Shown in pieces: positions 17,396-26,774 of a stretch of DNA of 64,000 bases. Every line of letters starts with the position of its first letter. Positions within the stretch are counted from its first letter, which is position 1. Origin of the DNA: Pontiella desulfatans (lineage in GTDB: Bacteria; Verrucomicrobiota; Kiritimatiellia; Kiritimatiellales; Pontiellaceae); assembly GCF_900890425.1 (NCBI RefSeq), contig NZ_CAAHFG010000002.1, forward strand, positions 806,001 to 870,000, written 5' to 3'. A program made the position numbers and the translations under genes. The notes under the pieces are model-generated. The model had not been told where the DNA came from. It worked only from the letters and a program-made list of their open reading frames with translations, and did no database searches.

Positions 17396-18580
17396 ATGAA
17401 AGAACTGGATACGACTCCCCATAAATACCAGGAGATTTGCGACAACATCCTGGCGCGCATCGAAAGCGGCGAGTTGGAGCCGGGGACCCGGTTGCCGGGG
17501 GTGCGGGCGCTGGGTGAGCAATATGGTTGCAACTACCACACCGTTCGCCATGCCTTCGAAACCTTGGCCGAGCAGGGCTATGTGGAGCTCAAGCGCGGCA
17601 GCGGCACCTTCGTGACCGAACGGGCGACCGATTTCAAGAAGCGCAAGGTTTCCACCGAAAAGCTGCTGCGCACCACCGACAAGCTCGGCGTGCTGCTGCC
17701 GCTCAAGCAGTGGGGGCACTATGTCACCAGCCTGATCGACCAGCTGCACCACTCCTCCGAGGAGATGGGGATCAAGCTCAACATCCGCACGGTGACGGAG
17801 ATCGACATTAATTCCGCGGCGCTGGCCCGCGAGTTCATCGACCAAGGGTGCTGCGCCATCATTCTGCCCTGGATCGGGGAGGACCAGAACCCGGCCGGGC
17901 TGCACGATTTCATCCGTGCCAGCGAGCTTCCGGTGGTGATTGCCAATCCGGCGCATGGTTTGGAGGAGAGCTGCTATTGGGATCCGCGCGCCGAAACCGA
18001 GGCGCGGCATTCGGACACCTATCTGCAGTGCAATTATTTCAGGAAACTCGGTTTCAGCAACATTGCGCTGTTGGGGCCGGATGCCGAGGGGACGGAATAT
18101 TTCCAGCGCAAGCTCCTCCAGTATAGCCGCTGGTGCGACCGCGCGGATATGCCGAACCTCATCGGAATGGTTGATCGTTCCCCCAAGGACTACAGGCGGA
18201 TCGTAAAGCGATGGGCGCCCTACAAGGGCGAGCTGGCCGTCATTGCCTATCACGATGAGATTGCACTCGAATTCATGGATGTTGCCCTCGACAAGGGGTT
18301 TTCCATTCCGCAGGACTTTGCCGTCCTGGGGCACAACAATAATCCGAACGGCCTCCGCTCGAATCCGCCGCTGAGCACCATGCTGCTGCCCTACGACTAT
18401 GTGGCCAAGGGCATGATTGGCCACGCGCTGGCGCTCAGCAGCGGCGAGTCCGCGCAGCTCAAGGGCCACGAACCCCAGGCGTTCTACATCCGCGAATCCT
18501 GCGGCGGCCGCGTCCGGTTGGGGCAGGACGGCGTCGATGCCGTGGTGGCCGAACTCATGGCCGAATTCAACGCGAAGTAG
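17396..18580 (+). CDS. GntR-headed sugar-binding transcription regulator (AraR-like layout)
   Basis: A 394-residue regulator with an N-terminal GntR winged helix (residues 1-75: KYQEICDNILARIESGELEPGTRLP, with ALGEQYGCNYHTVRHAFETL as recognition region and GYVELKRGSGTFV as wing) and a C-terminal periplasmic-binding-protein-like domain of the LacI type (LGVLLPLKQWG to LSTMLLPYDYVAKGMIGHAL). This pairing is known from AraR, where a sugar releases the protein from DNA. It stands first in the sulfatase/glycosidase locus and is the obvious local regulator. The sugar is unknown. Confidence 0.88.
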   Translation: MKELDTTPHKYQEICDNILARIESGELEPGTRLPGVRALGEQYGCNYHTVRHAFETLAEQGYVELKRGSGTFVTERATDFKKRKVSTEKLLRTTDKLGVLLPLKQWGHYVTSLIDQLHHSSEEMGIKLNIRTVTEIDINSAALAREFIDQGCCAIILPWIGEDQNPAGLHDFIRASELPVVIANPAHGLEESCYWDPRAETEARHSDTYLQCNYFRKLGFSNIALLGPDAEGTEYFQRKLLQYSRWCDRADMPNLIGMVDRSPKDYRRIVKRWAPYKGELAVIAYHDEIALEFMDVALDKGFSIPQDFAVLGHNNNPNGLRSNPPLSTMLLPYDYVAKGMIGHALALSSGESAQLKGHEPQAFYIRESCGGRVRLGQDGVDAVVAELMAEFNAK

Positions 18581-18611
18581 CCGAATCCTTCTGAAAGATT
18601 GGAAACCGGTC

Positions 18612-18639
18612 TTGACAGGCGCTCCATCATAGATATAAA
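18612..18639 (+). promoter_or_regulatory. Sigma-70-type promoter of the sulfatase locus
   Basis: TTGACA at 18612-18617, a 16-base spacer and TATAAA at 18634-18639. Transcription would start about 18646, inside the inverted repeat at 18644-18660, so a bound repressor would block it. Confidence 0.7.
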
Positions 18640-18643
18640 AGTG

Positions 18644-18660
18644 ATCTATATGCGATAGAT
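18644..18660. promoter_or_regulatory. Candidate operator over the sulfatase start site
   Basis: The inverted repeat ATCTAT-ATGCG-ATAGAT (6-5-6) begins 4 bases after the -10 box. It has the same arm and spacer lengths as the repeat before the regulator gene at 17337-17353. Confidence 0.6.
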
Positions 18661-18691
18661 AACATTAATGGGTCTAATTGAGGAGCAGGTG

Positions 18692-21600
18692 ATGGGTCGG
18701 TGGATTTTGGTTATTGTTACAGTAGCACTCTGCCTTGGAGTGGAAGCGGGCATCTCGATTGTAGATTCCGCAACGGACGGTTATTCCGAAGGCACCGGCT
18801 CGGTTACGGGGGTGTTCAGTTCCGTTTCCGCGCAGGCGGGCGATATGATTGTGGTGGCTTCGGCCACCAACAAGAAGGGGGCGGTTTCTCCCATAACATT
18901 GACGCAGGCCGGCGGAACAGGGTTAACCGGTTCGCAGACCTTGCTAACCAACGACATGGAAACCTATCCGACGAGCTGGGGCTGGTATATGCCGGTCGCG
19001 AGTGGCGGAACCTTCGACTATGAGCTGCGCTCGGCGAGCATCACGGGGGTTGGCGCGGTTTATGTGCTACGTGCCGACAGCGGATCGATTGTCTTGGCTG
19101 ATTCAGCCACGTGGGACGACACCGACAACGCGGACAACGGCACCGCCTATTCGCTGGACTACATCTTCTCGTCAAATATCACGGATGGCGTGCTGATCGA
19201 GGCCGTCAGCGCCCGCACCGATCTCATTGGCGAACCCGCTGCGTACACCGAAGACATCAACGGTTCCGACAAACGGGTGGTTGCCTCATACCCAAGCATC
19301 GCGGGATCCGTCTGGAGTTCGGCCTACACGCTCGCCGGCGGCGACGTGGGGAAGCAGACCTCCGGCGCGCTCGGAATGGTTTTCATGGAAGGGGAGGGCG
19401 CACCGCCCGAACCGCCGCCGGCCGCCGTGTCGCCCTATGCCGGTACCAACGTGCTGTTTATCGCGATCGACGACATGAAACCGCTGCTCGGCTGCTATGG
19501 CGACACCAACGCCATCTCTCCGAACATCGATTCGTTGGCCGATGCCGGCATTGCCTTCATGAACGCGCAGTGCCAGTGGGCGGTGTGCGGCCCCTCGCGC
19601 GCCAGCCTGATGACCGGCCTCTATCCCGAGGAAACCGGCGTGCAGGGCTTCAAGAAAATGCGTGGCCTCTCCGCCGATGGATCGCGCGACAACGCCGTCG
19701 TCCGCCCGAACGTGGTGACCCTGCAGCAATGGTTCCGATACAACAACTACACCACCGCCGCCACCGGAAAAATCAACGATCCGCGTTGCGTCGGTTCGCT
19801 CGACACCGCCACCGGAAAGGTGGCCGAGGATGGATCTGCCGTCGATGACCCGCCGTCGTGGGGCGCTCCGGTCGATCCCGGCAACCTGCCTGCGGACTTT
19901 TTTTCGAACTCCGCCTTCGTGCAGGCCGCCGCCGGCTGGTCTCCGTCCGGCAAGCCCGCCACGGCCTCGACCAACCTGCCGGACTCCGCCTTCGCCGACG
20001 GCATCATTTGCGACGAGGGCATTGCGCTGATGCAGTCGCTCGCGGCGGGCAACAACCAATTCTTCCTCGGCGTCGGTTTCAAGAAACCGCACCTGGGCTT
20101 CTACGCGCCGCAGCACTATTGGGATCTGTACGAACGCGACGGTTTTGAGATCCACCCGTTCCAGGATCATCCCGCCAACGAGGTTTCCTACACCTGGAAC
20201 TATGCCGCCGAGTTGGCAAGCTACGACGATTTTAATCCGGCCATTTCCGGCTACATTCCCGCCACCGACATTCCGGCGGCAAAGCAGCAGGAATTGCTCC
20301 ACGGCTACTATGCCTGCGTCTCGTTCATCGACGCGCAGGTCGGCCGCCTGCTCGACGAACTCGAAACGCTCAACCTGCACACCAACACGATCGTTGTGCT
20401 GTGGGGCGACCACGGCTTCCACCTCGGCGACCACGCCGAATGGGCAAAGCACACCAACCTCGAGCAGGCCGCCCGGGTGCCGCTGATCATCCATAACCCG
20501 TTCGATGGGGTGGCCGGCGCCAAGCCGACGGCCCCCGCCAACTTCACCGATATCTATCCAACCGTCTGCGAGCTGGCCGGCCTGCCTGTGCCGCAGCAAC
20601 CGCTGGCCGAGAACGAGGCGCCCGATGCGACCGCCGCCGGCAGGGCCATCAAGGGGCGTAGCCTGGTGCCGGTCATGAACAATCCCGAAGCCTCCGTGCA
20701 GACCGGCGGGCTGACGCTCTTTAGTCGCAACGGGGCCTTCGGCTATTCCTACCGCACCGCCCGCTATCGCTACATCGAGTGGATCAACAAGACAACCGAC
20801 TCCATCGTTGCGCGCGAACTCTATGACTATGAAACCGATCCACTGGAGACGATCAACCAGGCCGACCAGCCCGGCTACTATTCCCTGGTCTATGATCTTT
20901 CGACGGCCATGCGCGCCGAGCTGGACGCGCTTAAAATGAGCGAAACCGATTGGGCCTGCCCGGAACTCCAAACGCTGGCGCTTCCCCCGCCGACGCCCCA
21001 GACCGCGCAGACCAACCTTGTGCTGGTGGTCGTCGACGACCTCGGCTGGATGGATCTTTCCATCCAGGGCTCGCTGTTCTACGAAACGCCCCGTATCGAC
21101 GAGCTCGCGCAAAACGGCATGCGTTTCACCCAGGGCTATGCCGCGCATCCGCGCTGCCTGCCCTCGCGCTACGGGCTGATGACCGGCCGCTTCCCCGGCG
21201 CAAACGGCGTGCCGGGCGGCTGGCCGGAAAACAACCTGCGCCCGTCGGAAACCACCGTTGCCGAGGCGCTGCGCGATGGCGGCTACGCCACCTGCTTTGC
21301 CGGCAAGTGGCACCTCATCGGTACGCACGGGGCCGACAACCTGCCGCAGAACCAGGGCTTCGATGTCAACTTCAGCGGGGGGGCGGCCGGGTCGCCTCCA
21401 ACCTATTTCTTCCCCTACCGCTTGGCCGGAACGCCCGCGCCGACCGACGAGCTCGACAAGGCCGCGCTCTATTTCGAGCAGGAAGGCGCCGAGGGGGAAT
21501 ATGTGACCGATCGCCTGACCGACGAATCGCTCGATTGGATGACGTGGAACGCGCACAAACCGATGTTCCTGAGCCTGTGGCACTATGGCGTGCATACCCC

Positions 21601-22633
21601 GTTCGAGGCGCCCAGCAACCTGGTTGCCAAATACGAAGCCAAGCTCGCGACGATGGACTACGGCGATCTGCCCGAATACATCAACGCCGGGGTGGGGGAA
21701 CAAAAGATGCGGCAGGACCACCCGGTGTATGCCGCCATGATCGAAAGCGTGGACGCCAACATTGGCCGCCTGATGGACCGGATCGAGGCGATGGGCATTG
21801 CCGGCAACACGGTGATCATCTTCACGTCCGACAACGGGGGACTTTCGAACCGCGGCGGCTACAACACCCGCGAACTGGCGACGGCCAACTGGCCGCTGCG
21901 CACCGGCAAGGGCTGGCTCTATGAAGGCGGCATCCGCGAGGCGTTCATTGTGTCAGGCGCAGGCGTTGCGCCCATGGTCAACTCCAATGCCGTCGTCACG
22001 GGGACCGACATCTTTCCAACCTGCCTGGAGCTGGCGGGGATTCCGCTTCAGCCAACCAACCACCAGGACGGCGTCAGCTTTGCCGCCGCGCTCGAGGGCT
22101 CGGCCTTCGATCGCGGCGAGCCGATCTTTTGGCACTCCCCGCAGGCGCGGCCCTATTCGACGGGCGACTTCAACTCGTCGGCCGTGCGCGACGGCGACTA
22201 CAAGTTGATCTGGTTCTTCGACACGCCCGGCCAGCCGTTCGAACTCTACAACGTCGTGATCGATCCCGGCGAAAACAACGATCTGTCCGGAAGCATGCCG
22301 GCCAAGGCGGCCGAGCTGCTCGGCAAGATCCAGGCGTGGCATGCCGGTGCGCACGAGGGTTCCGGCGTGGTTTTCCGACCGGACGAGGACGACGTTTCCA
22401 GGCCGCCGCAAGCTTGGCTCGACGACCCGACGGTGCCAACGACGCTGAATGCGCCCGAACTTTCGTGGGGCGACTACCTCGGCTTCAACTACAACCTCTA
22501 CAGTAAAACCAACCTGATGGATGCAATCTGGACGACAGAAAACACGGGATTGGCAACCGCGAATCAAACGTTGCCAATGGTTGATAATGAGGCCTTTTAC
22601 AAGGTTGAACTGGTGCTACAACCTGAAAGCTAG
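18692..22633 (+). CDS. Fused double sulfatase (two S1 domains), secreted
   Basis: A 1313-residue protein with a signal peptide (MGRWILVIVTVALCLGVEAG), a beta-rich domain to about residue 245, then two complete type I sulfatase domains. The first (about 255-755) has IAIDDMKPLLGCYGD and formylglycine Cys299 in CGPSR and resembles iduronate-2-sulfatases (probably S1_7). The second (about 775-1240) has VVDDLGWMDLSIQGS and Cys822 in CLPSR (probably S1_16). A short tail (GFNYNLYSKTNLMDAIWTT) looks like a small C-terminal module. Sulfatases hydrolyse sulfate esters after cysteine is converted to formylglycine. The ATG at 18692 was chosen for its GAGGAG site. It is the first enzyme gene after the regulator. 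Confidence 0.93.
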   Translation: MGRWILVIVTVALCLGVEAGISIVDSATDGYSEGTGSVTGVFSSVSAQAGDMIVVASATNKKGAVSPITLTQAGGTGLTGSQTLLTNDMETYPTSWGWYMPVASGGTFDYELRSASITGVGAVYVLRADSGSIVLADSATWDDTDNADNGTAYSLDYIFSSNITDGVLIEAVSARTDLIGEPAAYTEDINGSDKRVVASYPSIAGSVWSSAYTLAGGDVGKQTSGALGMVFMEGEGAPPEPPPAAVSPYAGTNVLFIAIDDMKPLLGCYGDTNAISPNIDSLADAGIAFMNAQCQWAVCGPSRASLMTGLYPEETGVQGFKKMRGLSADGSRDNAVVRPNVVTLQQWFRYNNYTTAATGKINDPRCVGSLDTATGKVAEDGSAVDDPPSWGAPVDPGNLPADFFSNSAFVQAAAGWSPSGKPATASTNLPDSAFADGIICDEGIALMQSLAAGNNQFFLGVGFKKPHLGFYAPQHYWDLYERDGFEIHPFQDHPANEVSYTWNYAAELASYDDFNPAISGYIPATDIPAAKQQELLHGYYACVSFIDAQVGRLLDELETLNLHTNTIVVLWGDHGFHLGDHAEWAKHTNLEQAARVPLIIHNPFDGVAGAKPTAPANFTDIYPTVCELAGLPVPQQPLAENEAPDATAAGRAIKGRSLVPVMNNPEASVQTGGLTLFSRNGAFGYSYRTARYRYIEWINKTTDSIVARELYDYETDPLETINQADQPGYYSLVYDLSTAMRAELDALKMSETDWACPELQTLALPPPTPQTAQTNLVLVVVDDLGWMDLSIQGSLFYETPRIDELAQNGMRFTQGYAAHPRCLPSRYGLMTGRFPGANGVPGGWPENNLRPSETTVAEALRDGGYATCFAGKWHLIGTHGADNLPQNQGFDVNFSGGAAGSPPTYFFPYRLAGTPAPTDELDKAALYFEQEGAEGEYVTDRLTDESLDWMTWNAHKPMFLSLWHYGVHTPFEAPSNLVAKYEAKLATMDYGDLPEYINAGVGEQKMRQDHPVYAAMIESVDANIGRLMDRIEAMGIAGNTVIIFTSDNGGLSNRGGYNTRELATANWPLRTGKGWLYEGGIREAFIVSGAGVAPMVNSNAVVTGTDIFPTCLELAGIPLQPTNHQDGVSFAAALEGSAFDRGEPIFWHSPQARPYSTGDFNSSAVRDGDYKLIWFFDTPGQPFELYNVVIDPGENNDLSGSMPAKAAELLGKIQAWHAGAHEGSGVVFRPDEDDVSRPPQAWLDDPTVPTTLNAPELSWGDYLGFNYNLYSKTNLMDAIWTTENTGLATANQTLPMVDNEAFYKVELVLQPES

Positions 22634-22644
22634 AGGAAATGTTC

Positions 22645-24030
22645 ATGCTCCGATTGACTACGGCATTCTGTTGCTTTTACTTAAGTTTACAGGCGATAGC
22701 TGGTAAGCCCAATGTGGTGTTTATTCTTGCCGATGATTTGGGCATCGGCGGGTTGCATTGTTATGGAACGGACTGGCTGGAAACGCCGAACATTGACCGG
22801 CTCGCGCAGGAGGGGATGAAGTTTGAAAACGGCTATGCATCGCATCCGACCTGCCAACCGTCACGCATCGCGATCCTGAGTGGGCAGTATGCGCCGCGCA
22901 CCGGCGGCTACCGGGTGAAGGATCATCATAAGGGCCAGGAGCACCTGATTAAATATCAGGTGCCGGAACTCACCGGGTTGGCGCTGGAAAAAACCACCGT
23001 GGCAGAATGTTTTCAGAGCGCCGGTTATGCGACGGCGATGTTTGGCAAGTGGCATGCGGGAAACTATCGCAAGGAGCTGCATCCACGGTTCCATGGTTTC
23101 GACGAAGCCTACGAGTGCAATAGCCACTACGATGCTTTGCGTTCGGATCCTCCAGTGAAGCTGCCGGAGGGGATGGACTTTTCCGAATACTATACCGGCG
23201 AGGCCATCAAGTTTATGACAAAGGCTAAGGCGAACGGGCAGCCGTTCTTCCTCTACATGCCATACTACCTAGTCCACGCCCCGTTTGAGACGCGCCAGGA
23301 CTATATCGATCATTTCGAAGATAAGCTGAAGGACATGGAGTTTGTGGATCGGAATGCGGAGCGTATTCCGACCGTTGCTGCGATGACCAGGCATCTGGAT
23401 GATTGCGTCGGACGATTGCTGGCGGTACTGAAGGAGTCGGGTCTGGAGGAGAACACACTCGTCGTCTTTACTTCCGATAACGGGTCCTACTGTCAGGATC
23501 TCGTTGGCGACTACCGTGGAACGAAAGGCGATGTGTATGACGGCGGCCTCCGGGTTCCGTATATTTTTAAGTGGCCGGGCAGGTTCGATGCCGGAAGTGA
23601 GTGCGCAGAACGGATCACACACATTGATCTGTATCCGACCTTCCTGGAATTTGCCGGAATAGCTGAACCTGAAAACCACGTATTGGATGGAGTGAATTTG
23701 AAGCCGTTGCTGTCGGGGGATATTAAAAATCTACCGGAACGGGAAATCGTCTGCTACTACCCGAAGTATGCGCAGTATAATGAAACGTCGAAACGCTGGA
23801 GCAAACCATGGCGCAATGTGATTTTTTCCAGGGATTGGAAACTGCGCGAGGTGGTGGAATACGGGACCTATGAACTCTACAACCTGAAGGAAGATCCGGC
23901 GGAAGAAAATGATCTGTCGGAAAGCCACCCTGAAAAGATGCAGGAACTGATCGGCGAACTGCGCCGTTGGGAAAAAGAAGTTGGCGCGCCGGAACAAAAA
24001 TTGAATCCCGACTATGTGCTGGATAAGTAG
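22645..24030 (+). CDS. Type I sulfatase, secreted
   Basis: A 461-residue sulfatase with signal peptide (LTTAFCCFYLSLQAIAG), metal-binding start PNVVFILADDLG, and the formylglycine motif CQPSR at Cys70. FTSDNGSY supplies the C-terminal metal ligands of the active site, and FGKWHAG the substrate-side lysine/histidine. It follows the fused sulfatase by 11 bp; AGAGGA fits the ATG at 22645 better than the ATG six bases before. It is more A+T-rich in places than the fused gene. The exact substrate cannot be read from sequence. Confidence 0.93.
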   Translation: MLRLTTAFCCFYLSLQAIAGKPNVVFILADDLGIGGLHCYGTDWLETPNIDRLAQEGMKFENGYASHPTCQPSRIAILSGQYAPRTGGYRVKDHHKGQEHLIKYQVPELTGLALEKTTVAECFQSAGYATAMFGKWHAGNYRKELHPRFHGFDEAYECNSHYDALRSDPPVKLPEGMDFSEYYTGEAIKFMTKAKANGQPFFLYMPYYLVHAPFETRQDYIDHFEDKLKDMEFVDRNAERIPTVAAMTRHLDDCVGRLLAVLKESGLEENTLVVFTSDNGSYCQDLVGDYRGTKGDVYDGGLRVPYIFKWPGRFDAGSECAERITHIDLYPTFLEFAGIAEPENHVLDGVNLKPLLSGDIKNLPEREIVCYYPKYAQYNETSKRWSKPWRNVIFSRDWKLREVVEYGTYELYNLKEDPAEENDLSESHPEKMQELIGELRRWEKEVGAPEQKLNPDYVLDK

Positions 24031-24043
24031 AACTCCACTCGTT

Positions 24044-26761
24044 ATGGAACTGAAACGCAAAAATCCCTTTATCATTGGAATCACCGAGAGCCTGATGCTA
24101 TTAGCAGTTTTGTTGAGCCCCGCTATGGCTATTGAGCCGGTTGATCTTAATATCGCGCACGTGGCCGAACCTGCCGGCATTGATGATCCGGTGCCGACCT
24201 TGAGATGGTCGATCAACGCGGAAGGCAGTGACGTTCGGCAGGGAGCATATTCTGTCCGTATCGCATCGCGGCCTGATCGTCTGCCGACGGCGGATGTATG
24301 GGAGAGTGGGAAGGTTAAATCCGGCCAACCGGAGATAACGATCCCGGAGTCGGTGCGGCTGCTCAGCGGCGCACGCTATTTCTGGCAGGTCAAGGTATGG
24401 GATGGGCGCGGCGAAGCCAGCGACTGGAGCGAGGCCTCTGCATTTTCAATGGGACTCGGTGAGGACGATTGGAACGCCGATTGGATGACGCCGCCTGCTG
24501 TCCAAGGTAAAGGAGAGCAACCGACCTGGTGGATGCGGCGAACGGTCAATCTGGATGCCGTGCCCGATCGCGTGGCGCTGGGGATTGTCTGCCTCGGGTA
24601 CTATGAACTTTATGTGAACGGCAAGCGCGTGGGGGATGAGCCGTTGGCTCCGTCCGTGACCAAACTCGACAAGCGCGGCCTCAGTGTGACGCACGAGATC
24701 GGCGACCTCCTGCGCCCCGGTGAGAACTGCATCGCCCTAGCGTGTGCGAGCGGCTGGTACCTTCCGCATCAGTTCAAGGTTCACGAAAAAAGCACACCAC
24801 TGATCCGACTGCAGGCAACTACTCGCAATGGGGGAAAACTACAGACCCTCTTCGGCAGCGATGCGGAGTGGCAAGTCCGCGAAGCGAACCGGAGCATTAT
24901 CGATAAATGGGGATGGAACCACTTTGGCGGCGAGGCCGTTGACGGGCGGTTGGCGTCTTCGCAATGGAAAGAACTTGAATGCCCCACGGAAGGGTGGTGC
25001 CCGGTACGGGTTGTGTCGCCGCCGCCGATTGAGGTGTCGGCCCGGACCTGCCCGCCCAACCGCATTGGTGCAACCTACAAAGCCGAGAAGGTGCGTGAAT
25101 TGAGCGAGGGAGTTTACGAGGTCGATTTTGGCCGCTGTCTCGCGGGCATGGTGCGCCTGCGCTTTCCGGATGTTCCGCGCGACCGGAAGATCACGATGCG
25201 TTTCTTTGATCTTCCTGCAGACTACGAGAGCAAGAAGGATCAAAGCTACAATCAGCTGTCCACCTACATTGCGCGGGGTGACGGTACGGACGTCTTCGAG
25301 AACAAATTTAACTATGCGGGGTTCCGCTATGTCACGTTTGAGGGACTGGATGCACCGCCCGAGTTGGAGAATCTCGAAGCGATGCTTGTGGAGACGGCGT
25401 TGGATCCGGTCGGCTCGTTTCATTGCTCCAATGAACTCTTCAATCGGATTCATGAGCTCAACGCGCACACGATACGCTGCCTGAATCTGGGCGGGTATCA
25501 CGTCGATTGTCCGCAACGCGAGCGCAACGGTTATGGCGCGGACGGCCAGACCGCCATGCCGGCCTATCCGTATCTGTTTGATTCGGAGGCGTACCTGCAC
25601 AAGTGGCTGATGGACTGGCTCGATGTCTTCGAGCCTGAAACGGGGCGGATTCCGCATACGGCTCCGATCCAGCATAAGGCCGAGAGTCCCGCCTGGGGCG
25701 GCATTGTGGGGCCGCTCGCCTGGCAGCAGTATCTTTTCTATGGCGACCGGCGCGCGTTGGAACTGGCCTTCCCGGCTGTCGGGGCCAACCTGCAGCGCTT
25801 GCAGTCCTGGGTGCGCGATGGCGTGTTGCTGAAGGAGTTGGCGGCGCCTAAGTTTCATGGGGACTGGGTTGCGGCCGGGCGCGGTATGGGTAGTGGGAAC
25901 GGGCCGACGTGGGAGATGAAGGAGCTGTTCAATACCGCTTATCTCATCTATCTCTGGCAGACCTATGCCAACATGGGGCGTGTTCTTGGCGAGAACGTAG
26001 AGGTGACGAAGGCCGAGGCGGTCATTGCCTTGTTGCAGGAAAGCTATCATGGCAATTTTTTCAATGAGAAGTCGGGCTACTATCTCATCCCGGAGCAGGC
26101 CTACCAGGCGATGCCGCTTTGGGTCGGGGCAGTACCGGCAGACAGGCGCGACGAGATGCATGCGCGGCTGATCGATCTCATCGAGAACAAGTGTAATGGA
26201 CATCTGGACACCGGACTGCCGGCAACAACCTTCCTGCTCGACTATCTCGAAGAGAGCGACAGCCACGAAACGATCTATACAATCATGAACAAAAAAACCT
26301 ACCCGGGCTGGGGCTACATGCTTGAACAGGGCGCGACGACCATCTGGGAGCAGTGGGATGGATACTGGTCGCAGATCCACTCCTGTTTCGCTGGACCGGC
26401 AAGCTGGTTCTATACGGGGCTTGCGGGTATCCGTCCGGATCCTGAACACCCGGGGTTTGAGCAATTTGATCTAAAGCCCGCCTTTGTGGAAGGACTCGAT
26501 TTTGTCGAAACAACCTATGATTCTCTGCGCGGTCCCATCGGCAGTTCATGGCGACGGGATGGCGAACGCATGGAGTGGACGGTTACCATTCCGGCCAACA
26601 GCTCGGCTATGGTGTATGTGCCATGTTCGGACCCGAAGGCGATTCGACTCGACGGTGGGCCGCTGTCACGGAAAATAGAAGCGGTCAGGAACAGCAAAGG
26701 GGCCGAGCTGCAGCGCTTCCGTTTGCCGAGCGGCACCTGGAAGCTGGATTGGAATAGATAA
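24044..26761 (+). CDS. Alpha-L-rhamnosidase (GH78-like), secreted
   Basis: A 905-residue protein with a hydrophobic N-terminus ending at SPAMA, an N-terminal fibronectin-like region (PTLRWSINAEG), the Bac_rhamnosid_N beta domain (YYELYVNGKRVGDEPLAP), then an (alpha/alpha)6 barrel and C-terminal beta domain. GGYHVDCPQRERNGYGADGQ is the conserved active-site segment and GATTIWEQWDGYW carries the other catalytic glutamate. It would release terminal L-rhamnose from glycans exposed by the sulfatases. It begins 13 bp after the preceding sulfatase gene, and the next gene begins 13 bp after it. Confidence 0.9.
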   Translation: MELKRKNPFIIGITESLMLLAVLLSPAMAIEPVDLNIAHVAEPAGIDDPVPTLRWSINAEGSDVRQGAYSVRIASRPDRLPTADVWESGKVKSGQPEITIPESVRLLSGARYFWQVKVWDGRGEASDWSEASAFSMGLGEDDWNADWMTPPAVQGKGEQPTWWMRRTVNLDAVPDRVALGIVCLGYYELYVNGKRVGDEPLAPSVTKLDKRGLSVTHEIGDLLRPGENCIALACASGWYLPHQFKVHEKSTPLIRLQATTRNGGKLQTLFGSDAEWQVREANRSIIDKWGWNHFGGEAVDGRLASSQWKELECPTEGWCPVRVVSPPPIEVSARTCPPNRIGATYKAEKVRELSEGVYEVDFGRCLAGMVRLRFPDVPRDRKITMRFFDLPADYESKKDQSYNQLSTYIARGDGTDVFENKFNYAGFRYVTFEGLDAPPELENLEAMLVETALDPVGSFHCSNELFNRIHELNAHTIRCLNLGGYHVDCPQRERNGYGADGQTAMPAYPYLFDSEAYLHKWLMDWLDVFEPETGRIPHTAPIQHKAESPAWGGIVGPLAWQQYLFYGDRRALELAFPAVGANLQRLQSWVRDGVLLKELAAPKFHGDWVAAGRGMGSGNGPTWEMKELFNTAYLIYLWQTYANMGRVLGENVEVTKAEAVIALLQESYHGNFFNEKSGYYLIPEQAYQAMPLWVGAVPADRRDEMHARLIDLIENKCNGHLDTGLPATTFLLDYLEESDSHETIYTIMNKKTYPGWGYMLEQGATTIWEQWDGYWSQIHSCFAGPASWFYTGLAGIRPDPEHPGFEQFDLKPAFVEGLDFVETTYDSLRGPIGSSWRRDGERMEWTVTIPANSSAMVYVPCSDPKAIRLDGGPLSRKIEAVRNSKGAELQRFRLPSGTWKLDWNR

Positions 26762-26774
26762 GGAGACGAATACG

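Noticed and set aside
19286-21721. 811-codon open frame antisense to the fused sulfatase
   Set aside because: It is a by-product of GC-rich codon structure on the other strand; the sense frame has clear sulfatase motifs.
24839-26464. 541-codon open frame antisense to the rhamnosidase
   Set aside because: No recognisable domain and entirely inside the sense gene.
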